Part shown: piece by piece, positions 54,115 through 63,224 of the stretch | How positions within the stretch are numbered: position 1 is the first letter of the stretch | Layout: every line of letters starts with the position of its first letter | Assembly: GCA_028817895.1 (NCBI GenBank) | Contig: JAPPOQ010000043.1 | Location: forward strand, 62,001-126,000 | From: Ahrensia sp. | GTDB lineage: Bacteria; Pseudomonadota; Alphaproteobacteria; Rhizobiales; Rhizobiaceae | DNA length: 64,000 nt | Direction: 5' to 3' | Notes under the pieces: generated by a model | Seen by the model: only the letters and a program-made list of their open reading frames with translations | Database searches by the model: none | What the model was told of the DNA's origin: nothing | Position numbers and translations under genes: made by a program

Positions 54115-55035
54115 TTATCCGCCAAGCACCAAAACTTCGCCAGTGGTTCTTTCGAGAACAGCCAGGCGAATCGTGCCTTTTTGGAGCAGTGTTTCGGCGA
54201 GGCTTTCATCGTCTGCGAGACACAATGCCGTCGACAATCCATCGGCGAGCGCCGCATTGTCTGCGACAACGCTCAACGTTCTCCAGACTGGTTCAGTCGA
54301 GCCATGAGTTGGCGATAGGATATGCCCTCTTCCATTGGCGAAGGTGAAACCTGTCGTTGATGATGTTGCGACGGCTCCGCTGCGCAGATCAAAACTGTGC
54401 AGGCTGCGACCGCCATCGTTGGTGATTGCAATGCGTGTAGTGCTGTCTCCACAGCGATACTCACCGATATTCACGGTTGCCTCGGTAAAGCCATGGGCAG
54501 CCAATGTTTCGGTCACACGGTCCGTGGAGAAACCCTGCGCAATGCCGTTCAACGTCATCGCCATGCCGGGCCTGCCGAAGAAGATATCCTGGCTTGTGCG
54601 TTGGATATGCCGCCAACCGACACTTTGTTTGATTAACGCCTTCATCTCGCCGCTCTCCAGGCCCTCATCTGCCTTCAGGGTGGCGAAGAGCGGCTGGACG
54701 GTCGGGTCAAACAAGCCATGGGTCAGCGCGTGAATGGCGTGACATTGTGCAAAAAGGCGGGCGAATTCCGGTGGCATGCGCAGCCGCCCGTTGCGATTGA
54801 GCCGGGAAAGAGCGGAGGTTGGATCATACAGCGAGAACAGATTTTCCATCCGCCTGATCGTGTCCAGCGCCGCGCCAAGAGCGCGCTGCCTCTGCGTTTC
54901 GATGCCTTGTGAGAGCGCGATGGAAATCTCCGACCCAAAGGCGTGGCCGCGCCATACCGTTTGAGCTTCAGCGGTTGAGGGAGCAATACATGCTCCAGCC
55001 GCGGCTATGGCAAGAAATCGTCTCCGCGAAATCAC
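54115..55035 (-). CDS. apbE: FAD:protein FMN transferase ApbE
   Basis: A 306-residue flavin transferase that attaches FMN to Thr or Ser of target proteins outside the cytoplasm. The start is the GTG in a GTGA overlap with the NosR-like gene, which places a twin-arginine signal (ISRRRFLAIAAAGA) right at the N-terminus. Core elements include NLFSLYDPTSALSRLN, GLFDPTVQPL, TLNGIAQGFSTDRV and NIGEYRCG (substrate and metal site). Its target is almost certainly the FMN-binding domain of the gene it overlaps. Confidence 0.93.
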   Translation of the reverse strand: MISRRRFLAIAAAGACIAPSTAEAQTVWRGHAFGSEISIALSQGIETQRQRALGAALDTIRRMENLFSLYDPTSALSRLNRNGRLRMPPEFARLFAQCHAIHALTHGLFDPTVQPLFATLKADEGLESGEMKALIKQSVGWRHIQRTSQDIFFGRPGMAMTLNGIAQGFSTDRVTETLAAHGFTEATVNIGEYRCGDSTTRIAITNDGGRSLHSFDLRSGAVATSSTTGFTFANGRGHILSPTHGSTEPVWRTLSVVADNAALADGLSTALCLADDESLAETLLQKGTIRLAVLERTTGEVLVLGG

Positions 55036-57128
55036 GCCGCCAGTTCCTTCTGTTTTGCGACGTGAAGCGTCTTGCCTTTCGCCGCGAGGATCAGCGGCAC
55101 GCATTGGGTCCTGTCATCATGAATGGTCACACAATCGAGGCATTGAAAACACTCGCTGTAGTTGATCTGGCCACTTGGCTTGATGGCGTTATAGCCGCAC
55201 TTGACCTTACAAAATTGACACGGTGAGCCGCATTCAACCCGGCGTTCGATCCAGTCTTTGCGTCGCAGCAAGCCGCCAATCGCCATCACTGCACCGAGAG
55301 GGCAAACATAGCGGCAGAAGCCCTTGAAGATGACCATGGAGAGTAGCAGCAGGCCCACCGCATAGGCGACATAATACCATTCGCGAATGAAGAACGTGGT
55401 GACAGCCGTCTTGAACGGCTCAACCTCGATGAGGCGGTCATTGAGGGCAGGGGCGGTGAAGGCGGTCACGACTAGCACGGCCAACACGCCGTATTTTGCT
55501 TGCGACAGCCACCAGTCGATCCGCTCAGGCACTTCGATCTGACGGATGCCGAGCTTCTTTCCGATGTGATGCGCAAATTCCTGCATTGCACCAAAGGGGC
55601 AGAACCAGCCGCAAAAGAAGCCACGGCCCCAATAGAGAAAGGAGGCGATCACCGCGCCCCAAAGCAACAACGAAAATGGATCGTAAAGCAGGAAGGCGAG
55701 GCTCCTGCCCTCCCAAATGCCGCGCATGACACCAAGCGGCGTGACGATGGACAATTGGCCTTGACCCCACCAGCCGACAAAACCTGTCATGACGGCCAAA
55801 ACAACCAGGCGGATGCTGGTGTAGTGCCGATGTGCCGCCAGCGTTGACTGCCGCAATAGCAGAACCGAAGCGACAACGGCCAGCATGATAGCAAGCAGTA
55901 TCATATCTGTCTGGCGTTGCTGGATCGCGGCAAGCCACGGCGCAGGTGGCTGCGGCGGCAAGTCCTTGATGTAAAATTCCTCAGGCGTCTTGTGAGAGAG
56001 GGAGAAATCAACCGAGCCGATCTCAGGCCGAAACGAGCCGTGTTCGCGTACCGCCCTTACGGAAATGGTCCACTGCTGCGTTGGGTCAAAGCCAAGGCGC
56101 CGGTCGGTACGAAAGATCATTGCGATGCTGCCCGGCACTTCCTCGCGCAGCTCTACGTCCAGATCGGAATCGCGCAATGCGACGGGCAGGCCGCCCTGTT
56201 GCGCTGAAATCCAGTCCGGGCTGGTATTGCGCACGAAGTCCGGTGAGACGAGGCCGTGCCGCCCGGCATCGATCAGCAGGATCGGTTCGGCATGCGGGGA
56301 AATGGTGAGAAACTCGGCGAGTTGCGCAAGGCTTTCATCACTCAACACGGCGCGCGCAATGGCCGGTGCTCCGACATCCACGGCCCACAGATCAAGAAAG
56401 ATGCCATCGGGTTCATCCAGTGCGACCGGATCATCTTCTTCCCAAAGTGTGTCCTTGAAGGCGGCTTGCAGCTCGCCATTCGTGACAAGGCGACGTTTGG
56501 CGATGCCACGCTCCACCAGGTCGCTCCAGGCCAGCGCCGTATCAAGCTCTTGATTGGGTCGTATGGGAATGCGGGGACCGGCCCCTGCCATCTTCTCGCG
56601 GGCGATGGCAAAGGCGGCGCCGAGGATTGATTCATGTGCGATGCGCACGCTCGCCGTCGCCTTGGTCACACCTTCCAGATAGATCAACGAAGACCCGGAA
56701 GATTTTTCGCCGTAGGGAGTGCCGACGACGAGCGTATCGTTGATCGACCGCCCCTTATACTGGCGCACAAAAGCGTGAAACTTCTCATTGCCCAGACCCG
56801 ACACGAAGATGGGCTCATTGTGTTCAAGAATTTCGACATTGATGAATTTGCCCTCGGTCGTCACCTGGACAAACAGGTTGATTGGTGCGCCTGAAAAGCC
56901 GGGCAGTGGCGCAAGCGGCACACTTTCAAAGGCGTAACCGGCCAGGCGGCCGTCCAGATTCATCAACTCCCACGCGCCATCACCGAAAGGCTCGCCAAGC
57001 TGGTAGGGTGGCTCAACATGCTGGGCCGCGGTTTCGCGGTCCATCATTTCGGCATGTGTGAGAGTGGCGTTCGCCAAAAAACAGGCGAGCGCGACCAGCC
57101 ATAATGTGATGATTTTCCCCGCTCCCAT
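55032..57128 (-). CDS. NosR/NirI-like transmembrane flavo-iron-sulfur protein
   Basis: A 698-residue membrane protein. A signal peptide is followed by an FMN-binding domain with a likely flavinylation segment (LEGVTKATAS, Thr155 or Thr158). A periplasmic domain of about 200 residues comes next, then several membrane helices with two Cys-x3-Cys-Pro motifs (CGWFCPFGAM, CRYVCPLGAV). The C-terminus is ferredoxin-like (CGSPCQFCKVKCG; ECFQCLDC). NosR normally serves N2O reductase, yet no nos genes are nearby. The apbE overlap supports flavinylation. Role: electron transfer across the membrane to an unknown periplasmic acceptor. Confidence 0.88.
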   Translation of the reverse strand: MGAGKIITLWLVALACFLANATLTHAEMMDRETAAQHVEPPYQLGEPFGDGAWELMNLDGRLAGYAFESVPLAPLPGFSGAPINLFVQVTTEGKFINVEILEHNEPIFVSGLGNEKFHAFVRQYKGRSINDTLVVGTPYGEKSSGSSLIYLEGVTKATASVRIAHESILGAAFAIAREKMAGAGPRIPIRPNQELDTALAWSDLVERGIAKRRLVTNGELQAAFKDTLWEEDDPVALDEPDGIFLDLWAVDVGAPAIARAVLSDESLAQLAEFLTISPHAEPILLIDAGRHGLVSPDFVRNTSPDWISAQQGGLPVALRDSDLDVELREEVPGSIAMIFRTDRRLGFDPTQQWTISVRAVREHGSFRPEIGSVDFSLSHKTPEEFYIKDLPPQPPAPWLAAIQQRQTDMILLAIMLAVVASVLLLRQSTLAAHRHYTSIRLVVLAVMTGFVGWWGQGQLSIVTPLGVMRGIWEGRSLAFLLYDPFSLLLWGAVIASFLYWGRGFFCGWFCPFGAMQEFAHHIGKKLGIRQIEVPERIDWWLSQAKYGVLAVLVVTAFTAPALNDRLIEVEPFKTAVTTFFIREWYYVAYAVGLLLLSMVIFKGFCRYVCPLGAVMAIGGLLRRKDWIERRVECGSPCQFCKVKCGYNAIKPSGQINYSECFQCLDCVTIHDDRTQCVPLILAAKGKTLHVAKQKELAA

Positions 57129-57167
57129 AGCGGAAGCATTTCACGGCTTCGCCGCCTTTACAATGGC

Positions 57168-58202
57168 TTAGCCGTCGGCGGGCGGCTGGGTCGTTACCGC
57201 GCCGGTGGTGGTTGGCTTGTTGTCGTCTGTAGCATCAGTTTGGGAAGGCTGTGCTGGTGTCAGTCCAGCCACGGTGACGCCGGGCATGAGAGCTTCTAGC
57301 GTCACCGGAGCGAGTGCTGCGACGTTGCCGCGTTCGGCTTTCGGCAGCTTTTGTTCAAAATCCGCCGCATAGCTCTGCTGTCGCTCCAAAAAGGATGCGG
57401 CAAGTTTTTGGGGCATTTCCATCGTGGGGCAGGCGGCGGTTGCGTTGTAGCTGCCGGATGACTGGGTGTTGAAGACGTAGCGCTTCCCGCAAACGTCCAC
57501 CTTGGGCGGAACTTTCGTGATCTCGAAATGATCATAGCCCTTCTTGAGCATCTGCCAGAATGGGAAGTGCCGATGGTCGCGATGCTTGGCCATGTTCGCA
57601 GCCGTCATGCGAAAGGGCAGGGCCTGAATCTGAAACGATTTCTGCCCACCGGCAAAGGCTTCGCGCGCCAATGCGTAAATCTCTTCGACATACTCATCCG
57701 TCATCGCGTAGCAGCCCGCCGAAGAGCAGGCGCCATGGACCATCAGGTGTGAGCCGGTTCGGCCATGGGCATGGTCAAAACGGTTGGGAAATCCCATATT
57801 GAACGACAAGTGATATGCGGAGCGCGGGTTCATCAGATGCTTGTTGACGAAATAGAACCCCTCCGGCGCTTGTCGATCGCCTTCCTTGAATTTCGGGCCA
57901 AGCTTTCCTGACCATTTGCAGATTTCGTAGGTTTCAAGCAGTGCGTAACGGCCGGTGTGATTGCGCTTCCACACCTCCAATTCGTTCTCCTGCTTGAAGA
58001 TGCGCAGCATGATGGGCGAAGCGGGCGACATACCCTTTGCATGCATCTTGACCTTCAGCTTTTGCGGGATCGGCACATTGCCCCGGTCATCCAGACCGTC
58101 AAACGCATTCTGGCAGCCCGCCAGCATCAATCCACCCGCCAGGACAGCCGCCATGGCAACTCGTCGTCCAAACGGTTGTGATGATGGTATCAGGGAGGTC
58201 AC
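57168..58202 (-). CDS. L,D-transpeptidase YafK-like lipoprotein
   Basis: A 344-residue YkuD-fold protein. A lipobox LMLAGC at the signal end predicts an outer- or inner-membrane lipoprotein. The active-site motif is HLMVHGACSSAGCYAMTDE with the catalytic Cys. Such enzymes make 3-3 crosslinks or detach Braun-type lipoprotein. The C-terminus is rich in Pro, Thr and Ala and probably disordered. The start is GTG; a later ATG is possible but would shorten the signal n-region. It lies 39 nt upstream of the NosR-like gene on the same strand. Confidence 0.86.
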   Translation of the reverse strand: MTSLIPSSQPFGRRVAMAAVLAGGLMLAGCQNAFDGLDDRGNVPIPQKLKVKMHAKGMSPASPIMLRIFKQENELEVWKRNHTGRYALLETYEICKWSGKLGPKFKEGDRQAPEGFYFVNKHLMNPRSAYHLSFNMGFPNRFDHAHGRTGSHLMVHGACSSAGCYAMTDEYVEEIYALAREAFAGGQKSFQIQALPFRMTAANMAKHRDHRHFPFWQMLKKGYDHFEITKVPPKVDVCGKRYVFNTQSSGSYNATAACPTMEMPQKLAASFLERQQSYAADFEQKLPKAERGNVAALAPVTLEALMPGVTVAGLTPAQPSQTDATDDNKPTTTGAVTTQPPADG

Positions 58203-58387
58203 GCGGTCACACTAGGCTCAAGACTTGACAATGCTCATACACGGTTAAGGTTGAAGATGTCTTTCACGGACGGCCATTTTCACGGCATTGTCATTGCGCA
58301 GAGTGTGAAATGAGACGCAAACTTCAATCACATCGGATTGGTTCATTTTGATGGCAGTCCGTTGGAAGTTACGAAGGTGATGAAGCT

Positions 58388-59029
58388 ATGGATCCAGAGA
58401 GTCTGGTGAGTCTCGTCCGTCTCGGTCTCGTGACGGTTTGTCTGTGGGTAGCGTCACGAGCGTTTGAGCTGGTTCGGTCATCTTGGCAAACTCATCAAAA
58501 AAAGAAGAGCTACATTCGCGCGCTGTTTGCGGAGATCGATTTCAATCTTGTTGATCTGAAGCGCTTTGTTGCCGTTGCACCAAACGCTGAGCGCCTGACT
58601 CAATCTCTTTCCGACAACAAGACAATTCCTCATCTTACAGATGCGCGGCACACAGACATCTACAAGTCGAACCTCGACCTGCTTTACCATCTGGATGACG
58701 ACCTGATCAGTTCGATTGTCGGCTTCTACGGCACATTGGAGAAGATGAACGCAATGATCACCGGTGTACTTCAGCCGAGTTATCTCACCATCTCAACACA
58801 AGGCCGCGTTAACGTGGTCCTGCGTTTACAGACGTTCGCAGCCGAAACGAGTTTGGCGGGAGACTCCATTCTAGAAAAGCTGGACACTGGCTTCCCCAAT
58901 CTCAATCTCCAGAAGTCCAGAAAATCCAAAGCCGGACCAGCGACTCCGCTAAGCTTCGACGATCGTCGTTCTGCCCTGGAGCAGGACCTTCGGGAGTTCA
59001 AAGCTCGATTTCGTCGGGACCGCGCATAG
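58388..59029 (+). CDS. Hypothetical protein with N-terminal membrane helix
   Basis: A 213-residue protein with one hydrophobic helix near residues 6-28 and a mostly helical cytoplasmic part that includes SFDDRRSALEQDLREFKARFRRDRA at the end. I do not recognise a family. Only a weak AGGTG element precedes the ATG. Its composition is more AT-rich than that of the surrounding genes, so it may be a recent arrival; that is a weak impression. Confidence 0.65.
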   Translation: MDPESLVSLVRLGLVTVCLWVASRAFELVRSSWQTHQKKKSYIRALFAEIDFNLVDLKRFVAVAPNAERLTQSLSDNKTIPHLTDARHTDIYKSNLDLLYHLDDDLISSIVGFYGTLEKMNAMITGVLQPSYLTISTQGRVNVVLRLQTFAAETSLAGDSILEKLDTGFPNLNLQKSRKSKAGPATPLSFDDRRSALEQDLREFKARFRRDRA

Positions 59030-59103
59030 CAAAGACCTTGGCTTTTGAAGAGTTCAAATGGGTAGTATAGCGAAACTTCGTTACCACCGCTTAGTCGATA
59101 GTC

Positions 59104-60069
59104 CTACAAATTTCGACCGATGGCCAGAAATTTCTCGCGGCGCTCGTGACGCAATTCGTCTGATGATTTTTTTGCCAAGTCATCCAGCGCCTTTGCAAGA
59201 ACATCGCGGGTTGCGTCGAAAACAGCCTGATGGTTGCGATGCGCGCCGCCGACCGGCTCAGCGATAATGCCATCGATAATGCCGAGCTGCTGCAAATCCT
59301 GCGCGGTTATGCGCATGCTGGTGGCCGCTTCCTGAGCTCGTGTCGGATCACGCCACAGGATGGATGCAGCACCCTCTGGCGAAATTACCGAATAAATCGA
59401 GTGTTCAAGCATGAACACACGGCTGGCAGCGGCGATAGCGATGGCGCCACCGGAGCCTCCTTCGCCAATGATGATCGAGATCAGCGGTACGCCAAGATTG
59501 AGGCAGGCCTCTGTTGAGCGGGCAATTGCCTCAGCCTGGCCCCGTTCTTCCGCGCCGATGCCGGGATAGGCGCCCGCCGTATCGACGAGGGTGATGACGG
59601 GCAGATTGAAGCGCTCAGCCATCTCCATGATGCGTACGGCTTTGCGGTAACCCTCTGGCCGCGCCATGCCGAAATTGTGGTGCAGACGAGACTGAGTGTC
59701 GTTGCCCTTTTCGTGACCGATGATCGCAACGGAACGCCCTTGAAACCGCCCAATGCCCGTTTGAATTGCGTGATCATCGGCAAAGGCGCGATCCCCCGCA
59801 AGGGGCTGAAAATCGTCAATCAGCCCCGCAACGAAATCCTTGAAATGGGGCCGGTCGGGATGACGGGCCACTTGTGATTTCTGCCAGGGGTTCAGTTTCT
59901 CATAGAGATCGGACAAGGCCTGGTCGGCCTTGGCCTGAATGCGCGCGACGTCTTCGTCGATATTGACCTTTTCGGCATCGCCATCGGCACTATCACCGAC
60001 ACTTCGCAGCTCACGCACCTTGCCTTCAAGGTCGGCAATCTGCTTTTCGAAATCGAGATAGGACTGCAT
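59104..60069 (-). CDS. accA: Acetyl-CoA carboxylase carboxyltransferase subunit alpha
   Basis: A 321-residue subunit of the carboxyltransferase that makes malonyl-CoA for fatty acid synthesis. Conserved blocks include FEKQIADLEGKVRELR, GEGGSGGAIAIAAA, NFGMARPEGYRKAVR and TLVDTAGAYPGIGAEERGQ. Length is normal for Alphaproteobacteria. Downstream of carD on the same strand with 156 nt between. Confidence 0.97.
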   Translation of the reverse strand: MQSYLDFEKQIADLEGKVRELRSVGDSADGDAEKVNIDEDVARIQAKADQALSDLYEKLNPWQKSQVARHPDRPHFKDFVAGLIDDFQPLAGDRAFADDHAIQTGIGRFQGRSVAIIGHEKGNDTQSRLHHNFGMARPEGYRKAVRIMEMAERFNLPVITLVDTAGAYPGIGAEERGQAEAIARSTEACLNLGVPLISIIIGEGGSGGAIAIAAASRVFMLEHSIYSVISPEGAASILWRDPTRAQEAATSMRITAQDLQQLGIIDGIIAEPVGGAHRNHQAVFDATRDVLAKALDDLAKKSSDELRHERREKFLAIGRNL

Positions 60070-60225
60070 TTTGCTGGATCGACTTCTGGCTCAAGGCCTT
60101 GCAACGGCCTGGATGTCATCAATCGGCAATACGACAGCGAATGCTGTCACTTTTGCCTCAAAACCACATCCGAGCAAAATGGGTGGTGAGTGCTGCGAAA
60201 GATATAGGTGCGCCAAGCCACCGCC

Positions 60226-60792
60226 TCAAGCGGCAGCTTCGCTGCTTTCTTCCTGCTCTTCAGGCTTGGGACCACGACGTGGACCCTTGGCGAGATTGGC
60301 CTCGATCAGATTGACGGCTTCCGTTTCGGACACCTTCTTGATCACAGCCAGCTCACGCGCCATGCGCTCCAGAGCAGCTTCGTAGAGCTGGCGTTCGGAA
60401 TAGGACTGCTCGGGCTGCGTATCGGATCTGAACAGGTCGCGCACAACTTCGGCGATCTGGATGAGATCACCCGAATTGATTTTGGCATCATATTCCTGCG
60501 CGCGGCGGCTCCACATGGTGCGCTTGATGCGTGCACGACCCTGAACCGTTTTCAGCGACCTTTGCGCTGTTTCGTCATCGGCGAGCTTGCGCATGCCCAC
60601 GCTTTCAATTTTCGGCACGGGAACGCGCAGTTTCATCTTGTCTTTGGCAAATTCGATAACGAACATCTCAAGCGCAAAACCGGCGACTTCCTGCTGCTCA
60701 ACATCAACAATCTGTCCCACCCCATGGGCCGGATAAACGATGTATTCGCCGGTTTTGAACCCCTGTCTTTGAATTGTTTTTTTGGCGGCCAT
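60226..60792 (-). CDS. CarD-family transcription factor
   Basis: A 188-residue CarD/CdnL protein that binds RNA polymerase beta and stabilises the open complex, important at rRNA promoters. N-terminal TRCF-like Tudor fold: FKTGEYIVYPAHGVGQIVDVEQQEV, then the helical C domain ending in an Arg/Pro/Glu tail. The ATG before AAKKTIQRQGF has an AAGGAG site 11 nt upstream; 27 further upstream codons are open but not family-like. carD and fdxA are usually neighbours in this order of bacteria, as here. Confidence 0.95.
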   Translation of the reverse strand: MAAKKTIQRQGFKTGEYIVYPAHGVGQIVDVEQQEVAGFALEMFVIEFAKDKMKLRVPVPKIESVGMRKLADDETAQRSLKTVQGRARIKRTMWSRRAQEYDAKINSGDLIQIAEVVRDLFRSDTQPEQSYSERQLYEAALERMARELAVIKKVSETEAVNLIEANLAKGPRRGPKPEEQEESSEAAA

Positions 60793-61130
60793 GCCTTTAG
60801 TCGCTCCTTGTTGGCGGGTTGCCCCGCGGCATAATTGAGTCACTGCAATCTGTTTCCCGCAAGCAGCGGGCACATTTTGCTACCGTCATGAACAGGAGGT
60901 ACAGGACAGATGGCACAGGATTGCGGCGTTGTGGTGATTGCGCAGCCGCAAGACTGCGGTGGCAAGTCGTCACGAACTTTCAGAAGGACAATTTATTGTT
61001 TGTCGGCTGCTTCTTAATCACACGAGTAGGGAGATCATACAGGAACTTGCCGCGATTTTCAACGAGACTAAGAGCATGGCGGGACCGATGTTAACGTTTC
61101 TCGCCAAACGGTTAACGAAGCAGACTTGCT
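60793..61130. other. Intergenic region carD-fdxA with one weak small-ORF candidate
   Basis: This 338-nt stretch separates the two minus-strand genes. On the plus strand there is an AGGAGG sequence followed 10 nt later by an ATG that opens a 35-codon frame (60910-61017, MAQDCGVVVIAQPQDCGG start). No similarity is recognisable, and a chance Shine-Dalgarno match is possible. I see no clear promoter for carD or other element. Confidence 0.4.
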
Positions 61131-61469
61131 CTAGCTGCCCTCACCGGGGTTGGTGGAAAAGAACTTTTCATATTTTCCTTCCATTCCATCGAAGGATTGA
61201 CCATCTGCCGGAGCTTCGCCCTTTTCGATAATGTTGGGCCATTTCTCGGCATATTCCGTGTTGATCTTCAACCACTTGTCCAAGCCTGGCTCCGTGTCTG
61301 GCTTGATGGCTTCCGCCGGGCATTCCGGCTCGCAAACCCCGCAGTCAATGCACTCATCGGGATGGATGACGAGCATGTTCTCGCCCTCATAGAAGCAATC
61401 AACGGGGCACACCTCCACGCAGTCCATATATTTGCATTTGATGCAGTTGTCGGTGACGAGATAGGTCAT
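61131..61469 (-). CDS. fdxA: 7Fe ferredoxin FdxA
   Basis: A 112-residue ferredoxin with one [3Fe-4S] and one [4Fe-4S] cluster. Motifs [18 protein letters not shown] and [12 protein letters not shown] supply the ligands; the C-terminal tail after [12 protein letters not shown] is that of the FdxA family. The start is the ATG at MTYLVTDN; an 11-codon upstream extension was rejected. It could donate electrons to the sulfite reductase or other enzymes; its neighbour carD is the conserved partner. Confidence 0.97.
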   Translation of the reverse strand: MTYLVTDNCIKCKYMDCVEVCPVDCFYEGENMLVIHPDECIDCGVCEPECPAEAIKPDTEPGLDKWLKINTEYAEKWPNIIEKGEAPADGQSFDGMEGKYEKFFSTNPGEGS

Positions 61470-61812
61470 GAAGTCATTGTCTTGATCAGCAAATTTGAAC
61501 ACTGACTATCTTCGCAATTTGGCGAAGACAAGCAAAACCGTCGCTTTAAGGGGGCGACGATGCAGCAAGAGCACCAGGGGCTGCGATGGAACAAGCGGCT
61601 CTTCTGCTCAAGTGACACCAGTCTTGCGCCGTCTGGCGCGACGTCGTCCGCGCTGCTCCGCCCGGCAGCACATCAGAAAAAATGTAGGATATATATCAGA
61701 GAGTTGCAGGAGATGTCGCTGCATTGAGTAAAATGCAATCTATCGATTAACGCCACTTTAACAGGGCACAGTGCATTTTCGCGTGAAATTTTCCACGCAG
61801 GTTTACCGAGCC
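61470..61812. other. Intergenic region fdxA-Tad genes
   Basis: The 343-nt gap holds no convincing gene. On the minus strand there is a 38-codon frame (61608-61724) that ends in an arginine-rich tail (RGRRRARRRKTGVT); it might be the remnant of a basic protein, but nothing confirms this. Otherwise the region should contain promoters for fdxA and for the Tad-type genes. No terminator for either side is visible. Confidence 0.4.
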
Positions 61813-63138
61813 ATGTTCAAGCGTATTCGCAGATTCGTTAGGTCCAATTCGGGCAGTGTGGCTTTGACGACCGGCATTGCCTTGCCTGTGATGACTGCGC
61901 TCGGTCTGGGTGCGCTGGACTACGGTTTGGCTCTCAAGAAAAAGCAGGCCCTCGAAAATGCAGCCAACAAGGCAGCTCTGGCTGCAATCAGTGAGGCGCA
62001 TATTGCCTATAAGAATCTGGAGAATGTTGACCTGGCAACGGTCATTCGGGAAATGGGCCGGACGTCGTTCTACGCCAATGCCGGACGCCTGGACATGATC
62101 GATGAGGTCAGCCTGACCGTCACGCCAGAGGTCGACATCAATGAATTCAAGGTGAAGATCGAGTACACCTACAACTACAACACCCAGTTCATGAAGTTCG
62201 TGAATCAGGACACGATTCAGCTGGGCGGAGAGGCCAACGCCACAGAAATCGCGACGATCTATGCCAATGTGAACCTGCTGTTTGATGTTTCGGCCTCGAT
62301 GGGCGTAGGAGCGTCAGCTGCCGACCAGCAAATCATGGGTGATACCATCAACTGCGCTTTCGCCTGCCATATTGCCGGTCATGGACAACCTCCATCGAAG
62401 TATCAAAGATCACGAGATGCAGGCGCTACAATGCGCATCGACGTTGCGCGCACGGCCGCGATTGCCGGAATCGATCATGTGGAAGAAACGGCGAATCGTC
62501 CGGAGCAGGTGACGTTCAGCATTCACACATTCGACAACGTGCCGACTGAAGTCGTGCCCGTCAACGATCCGCAGAAAGCCGATCTCGATTACATCAGAAC
62601 GCGCATTCAAAACGATGTCATGATGAACAATCTGATGGGCGGCACCAACATCGAACTTGCCCTCCAGGACATTGCTCCGAAAGTTCCCGCCAGCGGGTCT
62701 GGCAGAACTCCCGACGATCGGGTTCAGTATGTGATTGTACTCACCGATGGCGTTGAGAGCGCCCAAGCACGCACCAGTGCAGGGTGGGTTTTCCATGAAG
62801 ATGCAGTGGTCAACAATCCCTATCAGATCTATGCGGGGCATGAAGGAAACTACGCTTTGCGAACCAACGCCAATGGCTGCCAGGCTCTGGAAGGCAAGAA
62901 CGTGCGGAAGTACTTCATCTACACGGAATATCTTGCCCCGGAATACGGAGCACTCAATTCCAATGATGTACAACGCTTCGGATTTATCCGCGATACCCTG
63001 TTCGACATCATTCCGCAGCGTTTTGCGGACTGCACCGGCGATCCCAATAATGTCATCAGGGCTACGACGCCTGAAGAGATTGATGACGCTTTCCGTAGGA
63101 TCCTGGGCAAGCTGACGTCGCCTCTGCGGCTGCTGTAA
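61813..63138 (+). CDS. TadG-like vWA protein
   Basis: A 441-residue protein with an N-terminal pilin-like hydrophobic helix after a basic start (MFKRIRRFVRSNSGSVALTTG) and a von Willebrand A domain with a MIDAS-type motif DVSASMGVGAS. It is typical of TadG proteins linked to Flp/Tad pilus loci and is thought to sit in the periplasm. The ATG was chosen; a GTG 14 codons earlier is open. It is followed by a terminator-like hairpin, then by two TadE-like genes. Confidence 0.87.
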   Translation: MFKRIRRFVRSNSGSVALTTGIALPVMTALGLGALDYGLALKKKQALENAANKAALAAISEAHIAYKNLENVDLATVIREMGRTSFYANAGRLDMIDEVSLTVTPEVDINEFKVKIEYTYNYNTQFMKFVNQDTIQLGGEANATEIATIYANVNLLFDVSASMGVGASAADQQIMGDTINCAFACHIAGHGQPPSKYQRSRDAGATMRIDVARTAAIAGIDHVEETANRPEQVTFSIHTFDNVPTEVVPVNDPQKADLDYIRTRIQNDVMMNNLMGGTNIELALQDIAPKVPASGSGRTPDDRVQYVIVLTDGVESAQARTSAGWVFHEDAVVNNPYQIYAGHEGNYALRTNANGCQALEGKNVRKYFIYTEYLAPEYGALNSNDVQRFGFIRDTLFDIIPQRFADCTGDPNNVIRATTPEEIDDAFRRILGKLTSPLRLL

Positions 63139-63156
63139 AGACAATTAACACTTTCG

Positions 63157-63190
63157 AGACGACCGTCCGTCACGATGGTCGTTTCTTTTG
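63157..63190 (+). terminator. Terminator-like hairpin after the vWA gene
   Basis: A 10-bp stem with two G-T pairs (AGACGACCGT / ATGGTCGTTT) and an 8-nt loop is followed by CTTTTG. It lies 18 nt after the stop of the TadG-like gene, before the TadE-like genes, so it may attenuate transcription into them. Confidence 0.6.
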
Positions 63191-63224
63191 TATTCAAGAT
63201 CGAGCTTAAGGTCACAGCGACGAC

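Noticed and set aside
55032-57128. Annotating the NosR-like gene as part of denitrification
   Set aside because: No nos structural genes are present in the window, so only the protein family can be claimed.
58225-58253. TTGACA box as a promoter for the hypothetical gene at 58388
   Set aside because: No acceptable -10 hexamer is found at 16-18 nt spacing, and the distance to the gene is large.
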